A stretch of DNA of 64,000 bases from Desulfomonile sp963700305. GTDB lineage: Bacteria; Desulfobacterota; Desulfomonilia; Desulfomonilales; Desulfomonilaceae. Within the stretch, counting starts at the first letter, position 1. Every line of letters begins with the position of its first letter. The stretch spans positions 62,001 to 126,000 of the forward strand of contig CAVOXB010000027.1 of assembly GCA_963700305.1 (NCBI GenBank), read 5' to 3'. Shown here one piece after another: positions 27,353 to 37,166 of the stretch. The notes under the pieces are model-generated. The model was given only the letters and a program-made list of their open reading frames with translations, ran no database searches and was not told the origin of the DNA. The translations under genes and the position numbers were made by a program.

Positions 27353-27749
27353 AGATCTTCCCACTCCACAAGCCTACTCAAAACCCTTAACGGGAATTGC
27401 GGCGGCCCCTGCCATCTGGGCGTTCTGGCACTCCTCCGGGATTGAGGGTAGCCCTTTGACCCACGAAAAGGCTCCAAATCAAGTCCCTAACCCCCACACC
27501 CAGGCAACACCTTCATAACCCTGGTAAATGAGTCCCTATTATTCTATTTAGAATGTACCCTAGTCTCCGTCACTCCGTCAACCATATTTCCCCCCGCTCT
27601 CGTCAGTCTAAACGAATCGCTGGTAATTTCGATCCGAAAAAAATGCCTAAGCGACCGGATTATCGGAGCATGGGAATCTTCTATCTTCTTAAACTTGCCC
27701 CGTGTAATTCTAATTCCGCTAATTCCGCCCTATTACGGGGACGCCATAC

Positions 27750-27901
27750 TTAATTCCTCGAACATTTTTCGATCGCCTTCGGACCAGGTTTCCGGGGGCG
27801 GAGAGGTCTATCGAGGGCAAGTTCGAGCTTTGAGAGAAATTCGTCATTTCCCATGGGCCTGCCATTACGCTCGTGACATCGAATCGCCTCTGCCTTGAGA
27901 T
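27750..27901 (-). pseudogene. C-terminal remnant of a REP-associated (Y1/IS200-like) transposase
   Basis: On the minus strand about 50 codons end at TAA 27752-27750 and read HERNGRPMGNDEFLSKLELA, then LDRPLRPRKPGPKAIEK. This matches the usual C-terminus of REP-associated tyrosine transposases (a TGRPLG...F...LE...R.L.PKKPGRP pattern). The catalytic HUH and Tyr regions are gone. The stop codon overlaps an inverted REP-like sequence (GGGGACGCCATACTTAATTC, 27737-27756). The upstream end runs into the second REP-like copy (27902-27921), so the fragment is bounded by element ends. Confidence 0.7.
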
Positions 27902-27968
27902 CCAATTGAGTATGGTGTCCCTAGATCCGTCCTAGATCCGTCTAGATCCCGATCCCTAGATCCCGACG
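27902..27968. repeat. REP-like sequence plus TAGATCC repeat cluster
   Basis: CCAATTGAGTATGGTGTCCC (27902-27921) is followed by several copies of CTAGATCC with short spacers (CGT, CCGAT) up to about 27968. The tandem copies suggest local slippage or repeated element ends. Confidence 0.6.
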
Positions 27969-28079
27969 GACTGTGAACGAGAATAACGAGCGAATCCGGC
28001 ACAATTTTTGAGAACTGCTTTAGAAAGTGCCCCACGATTTCCCAGAGTGTAACTCTATCTCCACCTGGGGGAAGGTGTG

Positions 28080-30739
28080 TCACACTAGCGACTCTTCTTG
28101 CGCGTTGATCGCGGGGTCATGCGGCATAGAGGGGCCGTTATTGCCGTTCAATACGATTGATTTTATGTCATTGATAATTTTAGTTCTGTACTTGTGTATT
28201 GAAGCCTCATTCGACATAACCATATCCAGTTGACGCGTATGAATTATCATATAGCCCAAAATCTTCAGCCGATCTTCCATGAATTGCCTCTCTCGGCCTT
28301 CAAGCCTGGCGAACGAGCTATCCTGCTTTATTTCGGTTCTGAAAGCGAATTGCTCCAGTATGTCAGCCACGAATCGCGCTCGTCTAACTCGCCTGGGATA
28401 ATCCGCAGCGCCTCCCTTAAAGCTGAAACTGATGTAGTTTTCCGAGGGACGGTCGCTGACCAGGGCTTCAATAGTGGAGAAATGAAATCCGAACCTGGAG
28501 GAAAGACTCAGAAAATTTCGGGAAATCATAAAATAATTCCACACGGCATAAGGGGAACTCATGGTGGGGTCCAGAGCAGGATTGGTGGTAGCCTGCAACA
28601 AAACCGACATCAATCCACCTGAATCCACAGGCGGCGGACCTTCCCACGGGACAGCGATAACTCCTTCCCAGATGGCCAACATGGGGATTGACACTATGTT
28701 GTCCAGATGGACGAATTTCCCCGCCACGTCTTCCTTGAATCCGTCATCCAGGTTGATGATCCACCATTGCATGGGCACGTGGCAAACCAGTTGCTTGCTG
28801 GAGCGCTCGGAGAAATGGTGCTCTTTTCCGAAATTGAACATTTCGTGCACGGATTTCTCGTGGCAGAAGCGGGTAATATCGTGTAGCGTTTCGCATTTCT
28901 TGGGGTGAAATTCCGCTGAGTCCGGGTCCAAGAGATTCAGAGGAATCACGTAATTGGCACATTTTTCAAGGATCTCGTAGACAGGACTTCCTTCCATGAG
29001 ATTCTTTTTCTTGGAGGTGCGATCAAGCAGAGACTGCACGCAACCCAAATAAATTGCCTGTCCCTCAGCATCTACTGTAACTACTTGCCCATTCTTTAGG
29101 GTCTCTGTCGCATCGTGCACACCAAAAAGAGCGGGCACGCCGAATTCTCTAGCCACATTAGCAAGATGGCCGGCGACTCCGCCCAGTTCCGTGACAACAC
29201 CAGCCGAATGGCTCAACAGAGGCGCCCACCTGGGCAGGGACTGGGCAGTCACCAGCACGGCCCCATCAGGAAATTTCAGTTTGTCCACGTCGTTGCGAAC
29301 AACAAATACCGGGCCGCAGGCTACCCCGGGAGAAGCTGTGATTCCCCCCTTTGCCACAACGGTTTCGTTCTCCAGTTCTTTGTCTAACCCAGGAATTCGA
29401 TAGGAGTCTGATGCTACTTGCTGCAGAGGTCTGCACTGAAGAATGAAAATCGATCCTTCCGGGGATATGGCCCATTCAATGTCCTGCGGGGCACCATAAT
29501 ATTCTTCCAGTTTCACGGCCATGGCAGCGAGAGTCTCTGTCTGTTGGTCCGTAAGGGAAGACAGTCCGGCTTTTTCGCCTGGCACTTCCAGCCTACAGAC
29601 GCCTTCATCCGGGAAACATCGGAATTCCAGATCCTTGCGTTTGATATCCTTGTGGACCAGCTTCATCGAATCCCTGGAGACGACAAATACGTCGGGATCC
29701 ACTGTCCCGTCTACTACCGCTTTGGGCAAACCCCAAACGGCATCGATGAAGATTGATTTATCTCTAATATTCATCGGGTTGCTGGAATACAAGACTCCGC
29801 CGGCAATGGCATCCACCATGGCCATGCATCCCACACACATGGCAACGTCTTCATCCGGGATGCCCCTTGCCATTCTGTAGCTGACCGCCGGTAGCCCGTA
29901 TTTGCTCGCTACGACTTCTTTGTAAGCGTCTATTATGTGATCCTCGCCGACATTGAGTATGGATCTAAATTGGCCGGCAAAAGTCGTACCCGCCGCGTCT
30001 TCGCCAAGCGCACTGCTCCTGAGGGAAACTTTGACGCCCGGAGAGGTTTCGGTCTGGACTTCTTCATATGCCTGAAAAATATGGTTCTCACGTCATCAGG
30101 CACCGAGGAGCGCATTATCAATTGCTGAATATCCGAGCTTAACGCATAAAGATCATCCAGTTTTGTCGAGTCAGCAGCTTGAATGCGCCTGTCAATTTCA
30201 GCTTGTAAATCGTTATGCTGAACAAATCGCTCATATGCCAGTGCGGAAATCACGAACCCGCTGGGAACGGGAAGATTTATCTCGTTCTTAATCACAGCCA
30301 CATTAGCCATCTTGCTGCCCACCTGATCCAACATGTCCCTGGTTATGGACTTCAGGGGGAGCACGAGGAAATCGCCTTGAGGAATCTTCTTATGAGTCAG
30401 GGCTTTATTGACGCCATCCTGAATTATTTTGAAACGATTGTAGAGTTCAGAATATTTTGAGGGGGCAAGTTCGTCCAGGTGCTTTATTATTCGAAAAACA
30501 TTTACCAGAACAGCTGTGCAGTTTGACCTTATGAAGGACATGCCAAAAGTCTGATTTCCTTCAAGCGCTCTTTCAAGATCAGACATTATTTCAAGGGCTT
30601 TGTTGTTGACAGTGAGAAGTAGTTTGAAGCTATGATACCTTGTGGTAAACGCGGCCCTAAGTTCCTGGATATTCGCTGAATCGATCTCTTGCCGTTTTCT
30701 TGTGAAAATCTTCTTAATTGACTGAAGAATGCTCGTCAT
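28080..30739 (-). CDS. PEP-synthase/PPDK-like protein with unusual C-terminus (frame break near 30077)
   Basis: This protein of about 886 residues combines a helical N-terminal extension (about 120 residues), a PEP synthase/pyruvate phosphate dikinase ATP-binding domain, and a swivelling phosphohistidine domain with the catalytic His in GGVAGHLANVAREFGVPALF. ATP-grasp motifs include VKVSLRSSALGEDAAGTTFA and DIEWAISPEGSIFILQCRPL. The PEP/pyruvate-binding TIM barrel is missing; instead the last roughly 280 residues have no family I know. The first frame ends at 29933; one missing base in the AAAAA run (30075-30079) restores FFQAYEEVQTETSPG. It is downstream of TauE and a membrane protein on the same strand. 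Confidence 0.75.
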
Positions 30740-30933
30740 CGTTTTCTCGAATGATCATTCAAAGGAATACTGTATTCCCGTCCGAACACCGCGTTTGTCA
30801 TGTCGACCGTTCTAATCACCTTGAAAAAGCCTATCTGGGCCCTATTCTCGGTATTTCCATTAACTGTCTCTTTCACAAACGTATCGACATCCCCTTTCTC
30901 TTATCATATAGGCATCCACGACTGGTTGGAAGG

Positions 30934-30965
30934 GCGAAAAGAGCCTCAGCAGAGGCTCTTTTCGC
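30934..30965. terminator. Strong hairpin terminator after the TauE-partner gene
   Basis: Perfect 14-bp arms GCGAAAAGAGCCTC (30934-30947) and GAGGCTCTTTTCGC (30952-30965) enclose an AGCA loop, 12 bases downstream of the membrane protein gene on the minus strand. The T-rich 3' arm fits an intrinsic terminator and separates this gene from the PEP-synthase-like gene. Confidence 0.8.
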
Positions 30966-30977
30966 TCGTTAAACGGG

Positions 30978-31682
30978 TTACATTTCTTTCTTCGCGCCGG
31001 CTTTCATCTCGAGGCCGAAGCCTTCAAACAAATACAAGACGGCAATGCCCCACCATAGGGTGTATATGACGTAAAACACAAGTGAGAACGTCAATATTCC
31101 CATTCGTGAAGAAGCGGTCTGGGGAGCTATTTGGAAGAAATTATAGGCTACTTCCACGCCCTTCTTAATTACGTCGCCCACAAAAGCCGCTTCCTTGAAC
31201 TTACTTTGGCGTTTCAGGTCCTTGTCCATTTCCTTCAAAACGTTCCACCAGACATAGAGCACTTCTTTGCCGGGCAGTCCGTATTTGGACTGCAGTTCCT
31301 GATCGCGGTTGTTGAAAAGAGCGGCTGAATCCTTCAACGTTTCCGCCATCAGCTTTCCAAGGTCTCCGCTGGCCTTTATCTGCGCTCCGTCTGCTGTCGC
31401 CTGGGCGCCCGCTGAAGTCAAAATCTTTGTGGCCTGTTGAGCCATCTCAGGGCTTTTGAGTTTGCCTGCGACTTCGACCTTTGTGCCCATAAACGCTTGG
31501 TTCTTCTTTTCCAGTTCCGGGACGTAGTCAGTGGACCCCTTGGAAATTGAGTTGAACAACCTGTCTGCCGCGCTCAGAGCGTTCTCACCGTCGAAGAATG
31601 GCAAGAACATACCTACGAGCACGATAAAAAAAGTTATAGTCAGGAGAAGTCCTTTTATAAAAGCGCCTTTGTTCCTAATCAT
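30978..31682 (-). CDS. Membrane protein partnered with TauE/SafE permease
   Basis: The 234-residue protein has one N-terminal helix (about residues 10-28, LLLTITFFIVLVGMFLPFF), a large outer domain, and a second helix near the C-terminus (GILTFSLVFYVIYTLWWGIA). The outer domain has VEVAGKLKSPEMAQQATKIL and a GLPGKEVLYVWWNVLKEMDK segment. I do not recognise a named family. ATG 31682 is preceded by GGGAGGT, and the gene starts two bases after the TauE/SafE stop, so they are almost certainly an operon. A strong terminator follows. It may be an accessory or periplasmic subunit of the exporter. Confidence 0.75.
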   Translation of the reverse strand: MIRNKGAFIKGLLLTITFFIVLVGMFLPFFDGENALSAADRLFNSISKGSTDYVPELEKKNQAFMGTKVEVAGKLKSPEMAQQATKILTSAGAQATADGAQIKASGDLGKLMAETLKDSAALFNNRDQELQSKYGLPGKEVLYVWWNVLKEMDKDLKRQSKFKEAAFVGDVIKKGVEVAYNFFQIAPQTASSRMGILTFSLVFYVIYTLWWGIAVLYLFEGFGLEMKAGAKKEM

Positions 31683-31684
31683 CT

Positions 31685-32962
31685 TTAGACCTCCCCTCTC
31701 AAAGCCTTGATATTGCCTAAGAATTTGGCAATAACCCAAGCAGCGAAGATCCCTATGACCACAAAAAATATGATCAATCCGGCAAAACTCAGCCCCTTCG
31801 CTAAACCGTCAGAAATATTGATCAGCTCCATCTGATTGAGTTTTTCAGGGAGAGCGAAAAATCGGTTTACAAACCCCGCCAGAATGGATAGGGCATAGAA
31901 GCCTCTGATGTAAATCCCTTTGACCACTTTCGTGGTGAGTGCTCCGACCTGAATCCCGACTAGAGATCCCAGCAGCATACCCATTGCCAGGGTATAAAAG
32001 ATGAATCCGTAAAGCGCGTACTGTGCGATTGACGCGAATCCCGCCGTGAAAATGATTTGCAGAATGTCGGTTCCCACTGTGGTGAACGACGAAACTCCAA
32101 GAATGTACACGAACATGGGGAATGTGAGAAAACCGCCGCCCACACCCATGATGGCAGCGGCAAAGCCAACTATGGCACCGCAGATTGCCACGAACAGGGC
32201 AGGGATCTTCTTTCCGCCCGGAACCAGGTCTTCGTCGAAGGTAATAAGGGGAGGAATCTTTGCACCCTGAAGCTTGGCTGGAAGCCCCACCTTTCCGGAC
32301 GCGGCCTCGTCCCCATGTGTGCTCTCTCCATGATGCGCGCCCACATCTCCGGGGGCCTTTCTAAGCTTCAGGAAGTCAAACAATGAGTAGAAGCCGAGGA
32401 AACCTAGCAAAACCACGTACACTAAGCTTATGAACAAGTCGCTCAAAACGGGGTTGTGCTCGTAAAGGGTCCTGTTTATGAAACCGCCTCCCATGACTCC
32501 GGCTCCGGACCCACACAAGAATGCGATGGCCAATGAGACCGACACGTTGCCCAGTTTCCTGTGGACAGCCGTCCCCATGATGGCCTTCGCGAAGATGTGA
32601 AACAGGTCGGTGCCCACGGCGAGAATTCCTTTGACGCCCGCGCTCATGAGCGCAGGAGTAATTATGAATCCACCTCCGGCTCCGATGCATCCTGTGATCA
32701 GGCCTGCCCCCAAACCGACCGCTATGGAGACAATAAAAATAAATGGATCATAGTTTGCGGGCTGATAGGCCTTGTATCCACCCAAGTAACCTTCGCTGCC
32801 CGCAGCTAAAGCCAATCCGGTCAGCAAAGCCGGGATTGCCATCAATCCCAAAAGATAAAGCTTCTTTTTGTCCCGTAAAATGCTCATGGACGTCTCGTAG
32901 TCCCATCTAGCATGGGCCTGAGACGCGGCCATGAACATCCGGTACACATCCTTAACCTTCAT
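31685..32962 (-). CDS. TauE/SafE-family anion (sulfite/organosulfonate) permease
   Basis: This 425-residue polytopic membrane protein carries two repeats of the TauE/SafE core: GAGLITGCIGAGGGFIITPA and AAAIMGVGGGFLTFPMFVYI, each followed by a VGTD motif (ILAVGTDLFHI, TTVGTDILQI). A His-rich acidic loop (GAHHGESTHGDE) and a long linker separate the halves. An N-terminal cytoplasmic segment (about residues 1-30, VYRMFMAASQAHARWDYETS) precedes the first helix. ATG 32962 follows GGAGG; an upstream in-frame start at 33010 is less likely. Family members export sulfite, sulfoacetate or similar anions. The two-base gap to the next gene shows co-translation. Confidence 0.88.
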   Translation of the reverse strand: MKVKDVYRMFMAASQAHARWDYETSMSILRDKKKLYLLGLMAIPALLTGLALAAGSEGYLGGYKAYQPANYDPFIFIVSIAVGLGAGLITGCIGAGGGFIITPALMSAGVKGILAVGTDLFHIFAKAIMGTAVHRKLGNVSVSLAIAFLCGSGAGVMGGGFINRTLYEHNPVLSDLFISLVYVVLLGFLGFYSLFDFLKLRKAPGDVGAHHGESTHGDEAASGKVGLPAKLQGAKIPPLITFDEDLVPGGKKIPALFVAICGAIVGFAAAIMGVGGGFLTFPMFVYILGVSSFTTVGTDILQIIFTAGFASIAQYALYGFIFYTLAMGMLLGSLVGIQVGALTTKVVKGIYIRGFYALSILAGFVNRFFALPEKLNQMELINISDGLAKGLSFAGLIIFFVVIGIFAAWVIAKFLGNIKALRGEV

Positions 32963-33221
32963 TCTCCGTCCTCCAGTTATACTGAAAATATCGCAGACCA
33001 CTGGAATCAAGGTCGCGCAATGGCCAAGTTAAGAGTTTTGAAAATTTGTATGGCGCGAGAGGAAACCTGGAGCGCTTACAGTCAAACTGCCCGCGCACCC
33101 CTGCAATTTAAGTCATAAGAGTAACAGAAACATTTACACAAAGAAAAGAGTAAAATGTTCTCCAAGTCAAATTACGGAATTATTGTTGCACCCCTGCCAG
33201 AAATTCCAAAACCTCTGGAAT

Positions 33222-33650
33222 TCACTCCGGTTTAACCTCTAGTGATCGAGGTAGTTTGCACTCCGCGTCGTTTTCGCGACACCACTTTCTTTTGTAAGCA
33301 TCCTGAAGCTTATATAGCAATTCGTCAATATCCATGGGTTTCATCAGGTAATCGAAAGCACCCAGCTCCATTCCTTGCATTGCCACTTCCACGTTGGCGT
33401 GGCCTGTAAGCATTATGACTTCAACAGCGGGCCTTAGCTTCTTTATTTCCTTTAGAGTCTCGAGTCCGTCCATGTCGGGCATTCTCACGTCCAACACCAC
33501 GACATCCACCGGGTGTTGCTGCAGCATTTGCAGCGCCTCTTTTCCGCTCTCAGCCGAAATGACGTCCAATTTTCTTTTTTTCAGCCTTTTTACCAGGGTC
33601 TCCAAAAACTCCGTCTCATCGTCCACGAGTAGGACACTGAACTGTGTCAC
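33222..33650 (-). CDS. Single-domain response regulator (second of pair)
   Basis: This 142-residue CheY-like receiver has the acidic pocket in VLLVDDETEF, the phospho-acceptor Asp in VVVLDVRMPDMDG, the Thr in VIMLTGH and the Lys in YLMKPMD. It has no output domain; a short charged tail (KWCRENDAECKLPRS) follows. I chose GTG 33650, which overlaps the stop of the first regulator (GTGA) and has GGGAGG six bases upstream; an in-frame ATG at 33671 would lie inside the previous gene. It is probably phosphorylated by a kinase encoded elsewhere. TauE/SafE lies 259 bases downstream. Confidence 0.93.
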   Translation of the reverse strand: MTQFSVLLVDDETEFLETLVKRLKKRKLDVISAESGKEALQMLQQHPVDVVVLDVRMPDMDGLETLKEIKKLRPAVEVIMLTGHANVEVAMQGMELGAFDYLMKPMDIDELLYKLQDAYKRKWCRENDAECKLPRSLEVKPE

Positions 33651-34042
33651 TTGCTTTCCTCCCGTTTGCATGCGTCCATTATTCTTATCACCAAATCCTC
33701 CAAATCACATGGCTTGGTAAGGTAATCGTATGCTCCTAGTGCCATTCCGTTCTTTGCTGCCTGCTCGGAACCATGGCCGGTGAGCATAATTACAGCCATC
33801 TTAGGGACCATCTTCTTGAAGATTTCCAGTAACTCTATCCCATCCATATGCTCCATCTTAAAATCCACGACGGCCACGTCGAAATCCTGGTTCCGGATTG
33901 CCTGAATTCCTTCTGCTCCACTCATGGCGGAAGTCACTCGAAAGTTCCTCTTGGCGAGTCTCTTTTGTAGGGTAGTCGTGAATCCTTCCTCGTCGTCCAC
34001 GAGTAGAATCTTTATGGGATCAGAGCGCGGATTATCGTGCAT
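33647..34042 (-). CDS. Single-domain response regulator (first of pair)
   Basis: This 131-residue receiver has ILLVDDEEG at the acidic pocket, the phospho-acceptor Asp in VAVVDFKMEHMDG, VIMLTGHGSE and the Lys in YLTKPCD. No output domain is present. It ends in a GTGA overlap with the next receiver gene, so both are made from one message. Tandem stand-alone receivers suggest a phosphorelay or a pair answering different kinases; no histidine kinase is present in the window. The sequence upstream (34043-34480) shows no gene I can support. Confidence 0.93.
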   Translation of the reverse strand: MHDNPRSDPIKILLVDDEEGFTTTLQKRLAKRNFRVTSAMSGAEGIQAIRNQDFDVAVVDFKMEHMDGIELLEIFKKMVPKMAVIMLTGHGSEQAAKNGMALGAYDYLTKPCDLEDLVIRIMDACKREESK

Positions 34043-34553
34043 CTTTTTGCCTTAGTCTGGATCTACTGCAGGAACTTGACCTCATTTCTTCGAATTGCCA
34101 CAAGCCAAAGCTTTCCGAAAGTCTCTCATCAAATGCTCCGAATTTCCGTGGGCACCTTCCTTCGCATTCGGAATCTTCAGGAGCATTATAACTCCAACAC
34201 GGGGATAATTGTTCACTATTTCTTTGAAAATTTCGATTCTTCACTATGGAGGGAGGACAAAGCGAGCGCATCCCCATCTGGATCTCGACTTCCATCGGGA
34301 TGACGATTCAGCTACCTGCTTGAGAGGTAGCACGGGATTTTCATATTCCGTTGAGATGGCAGATCATGCTGGTTCGAGAGAATGACAGGTTGGCAGGCCT
34401 CATCAATAGGTTCAGATGGGAAAGTGGGCAACGGAAATGCAGTTAACTCAACGACAATCCCATAGCCTCACCTCTGAACGAGTAAGAGCCTCCGCTGTCG
34501 GAGGAGGCTCTTACCGTCAACTGCATTGAGTCCAGAAGATCAAGATTTTCGTG
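34043..34553. other. Intergenic region between the receiver genes and pilT
   Basis: This gap of about 510 bases holds the pilT terminator hairpin (34482-34514) and probably the promoter of the receiver genes. I see no coding region or RNA. Confidence 0.5.
34482..34514. terminator. Hairpin terminator downstream of pilT
   Basis: Arms GTAAGAGCCTCC (34482-34493) and GGAGGCTCTTAC (34503-34514) form a perfect 12-bp stem with a 9-base loop, about 40 bases after the pilT stop on the minus strand. The position suits the end of the recA-pilT message. Confidence 0.75.
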
Positions 34554-35658
34554 CTAGGCGCTCATATCCCACTTGCCCTCGGAAGTGCCGCTGATTCCTC
34601 TGACGAAGAGAGCGAAATCATCCGGGTTGCTGGCTGCGGCCAATGCAGTTTTGTACGTGACCAGTTTCTTTTTAAACAAGCCCATAAGCGACTGGTCGAA
34701 AGTCTGCATGCCGTAACTGATATGGCCTTCGGCTATAGCGTCACGGATTTCACGCACCCTTCGTTCCTCACTGACGCATTCACGAATGCGCGCTGTGGAA
34801 ACCAGAACCTCCACAGCGGGTACGCGCCCCTTTCCATCCTCTTTGGGCAAAAGACGCTGGGATATAATTCCTTTGAGTATGCCGGCTAATTGCAGCCGAA
34901 TCGCGGACTGATGCTCTATAGGAAACACTGCAATGATACGGTTAATGGTCTCGGTCGTGTCCAGGGTGTGCAGGGTGCTGAAGACCAAGTGACCCGTTTC
35001 AGCCGCCAGCATCGCGATTTCTATTGTCTCGAGGTCGCGCATTTCTCCTACGAGTATGACATCGGGATCCTCGCGTAGAGCCGCCCGCAAAGCATTCGAA
35101 AAAGTTAAGGTGTCAGAACCGACTTCTCTCTGGTTAATGATGCTTTTTCTGTCTCTGTGAAGAAATTCAATGGGATCTTCAATGGTTATCAGATGACAGT
35201 TCCTATAGGAATTTATGTGATTGATCATAGCCGCGAGAGTAGTGGATTTACCGGAACCGGTGGTCCCTGTGACCAGAACCAGACCGCGCTGCTCCATGGC
35301 GATTTTTTCCACCACGTTAGGGAGGCCGAGATCCTTTATCATGGGAGGTTCCGAGGGAATTGTCCTGAACACCATGGCTATGGAATCTCTCTGGGAAAAG
35401 ACGTTCACCCTAAACCTGGCGAGCTTGGACACGCTGTATGCCATGTCCAACTCTTTGGTCTTGGTGAAGATCTCGCGTCTGTCGTTCATTCATGACAGAA
35501 AGCGCGACCCTGCGGATTTCATCAGGTGAAAGCCGCTCTTCGCCTCTCATTGGTGCCAGAACCCCGTTTATGCGGGTGACCGGCGGTAAGGGTACTTTCA
35601 GATGGACGTCGGAAGCCCCGCTTTCAATCGCTTTCCTGAGAATGTCATCAAGATCCAT
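34554..35658 (-). CDS. pilT: PilT-type twitching motility ATPase (frame break near 35484)
   Basis: PilT powers retraction of type IV pili, needed for twitching motility and DNA uptake. The protein of about 367 residues has the N-terminal PAS-like part (ASDVHLKVPLPPVTRINGVL), Walker A TGTTGSGKST, the Asp box (LITIEDPIEFLH), Walker B DPDVILVGEMRD and the His box (GHLVFSTLHTLDTTETINRI). The first frame fails after MNERQ; removing one extra base near 35484 gives MNERQREIFTKTKELDMAYS. The ATG at 35658 overlaps the recA stop by 11 bases, and GGTGA precedes it. No other pilus genes are visible. Confidence 0.9.
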
Positions 35659-36751
35659 CGTAATCACCAGTTCCGTTAACGTCAGTTTCGCTCGGATCGT
35701 CCGATCGTGTTTGCAGATGTATCCCTTTTTGCTCCAGAATCCTGGACTTGATACCTTCCATCATTTCCGGATTTTCTCTTAGAAACTGCTTCGGTTTCTC
35801 CGGCCTTGACCGATGCGTTCATCACCATAAGAATACCACGTGCCGGACCTGTCTATAAAGCTTAGTTCCACGCCCATGTCGAGGACTTCCCCGGCCAATG
35901 ATATGCCTTCATTATACATGATATCGAACTCCACCTGGTTGAAAGGAGGACTCAGCTTATTCTTCACCACTTTCACCCGGGTGCGTGAACCTATGACGTT
36001 TTCGCCTTCCTTTAGCCCGGCAATTCGGCGGATATCAAGTCGAAGTGAGGAGAAGAACTTGAGTGCGTTTCCTCCTGTCGTTGTCTCGGGATTGCCGAAC
36101 ATTATCCCTATTTTTTGCCTGATCTGATTAGTGAAGATAACAGAGGTATTGGAACGCGGCAATTGCAGCAGTCAATTTTCTCAGGGCCTGCGACATGAGT
36201 CGTGCCTGCAACCCCATATGGGAGTCGCCCATGTCGCCCTCAATTTCTGCTCTGGGCACCAGCGTGGCCACGGAGTCGATCACCACGACGTCAATGGCCC
36301 CCGATCTAACGAGGATTTCAACTATGTCCAGCGCCTGTTCCCCTGTGTCGGGTTGAGAAACAAGCAATTCGTCTGAATTCACACCGAGCTTCTTCGCGTA
36401 GAGGATGTCCAGTGCGTGTTCAGCATCAACAAACGCAGCGAAACCGCCAGTCTTTTGGGCTTCTGAGATAACGTGCAAACACAGAGTGGTTTTTCCTGAG
36501 GATTCAGGTCCGAATATTTCGGTGATTCTTCCTCTGGGAATGCCTCCTATTCCTATGGCCACATCCAGACCTAGTGATCCGGTAGAGATCGACTGGACAT
36601 TCGGTATAACCCCTCCCGCCCCGAGTTTCATGATGGCGCCTCTGCCGAACTGTCGTTCTATTTGGCTTACCGCCATATCCACCGCACGGGCCTTTTCGGA
36701 TTCCGGCAGATTTCCGTCAATTATATCTTTGCCTTTTCTGGCTTTGGCCAT
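35648..36751 (-). CDS. recA: Recombinase RecA (two frame breaks)
   Basis: RecA forms filaments on ssDNA for homologous recombination and SOS induction. The length is about 367 residues. Walker A is GPESSGKTTL; DAEHALDILYAKKLGV, VVIDSVATLVPRAEIEGD, MGLQARLMSQALRKLTAAIA and FTNQIRQKIGIMFGNPETTT are all standard. Two breaks occur: an extra base near 36158 (AIARSNTSVIFTNQ after repair) and a missing G near 35797 (IGQGREKPKQFLREN after repair). The stop at 35650-35648 lies inside the pilT 5' end. The ATG at 36751 follows AAGGA. A palindrome at 36879-36899 may be an operator. Both breaks are more likely read errors than real mutations. Confidence 0.93.
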
Positions 36752-36878
36752 CACGTTTCCTTTCATACCGTCTGAAACGAAATTGCTCGGAACGCGGCGA
36801 TCAAATCACATATTATTCCGGAAAATTCGAGCCATGTTCGCCCGGAATTACCTTTGCGTTATGTTCCGCGACAGAATT

Positions 36879-36899
36879 ATCATGGTGATATATCATGAT
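36879..36899. promoter_or_regulatory. Palindrome ATCATG-N9-CATGAT upstream of recA
   Basis: ATCATG and CATGAT flank nine bases about 130 bases upstream of the recA ATG, in the 415-base gap between recA and the divergent DUF1848 gene. It is a candidate SOS or other operator, but it does not match the common LexA boxes I know. A TTAGATTTTGATCTAA palindrome also occurs near 37080. Confidence 0.35.
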
Positions 36900-37166
36900 T
36901 GACTGAAATAATGATCCTCAAATTCCACCCGTTGGAACACGCTTCTGCACACTGGTAGTCAGTCGCCTATTTTGTCCCTCATCCATGGAACTTGACAATT
37001 TCCAATGATCAATCAATGGTACACTGCGGTTTTAGTGGAATACTTGTCCACAAGAATTCTGTCCTGCGGCTTCCGCTGATTAGATTTTGATCTAATGATT
37101 AAAACAATTCAACTGTTTTGATCGGGTGAGTCCATTTCTTCCAAAATTGTCCAGGAGAATGCTTTT

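Larger units (their letters stand above)
27353..28079. other. Gene-poor region with transposase remnant and short repeats
   Basis: This gap of about 730 bases shows no intact gene. It contains the C-terminal remnant of a REP-associated transposase (27750-27901). It also holds REP-like sequences at 27737-27757 and 27902-27921, and a cluster of TAGATCC repeats at 27921-27968. The part from 27353 to 27730 has no recognisable content. Confidence 0.6.

Noticed and set aside
27921..27968. TAGATCC cluster as a CRISPR or origin iteron array
   Set aside because: The copies are few, unevenly spaced and directly attached to a REP-like end; slippage explains them better.
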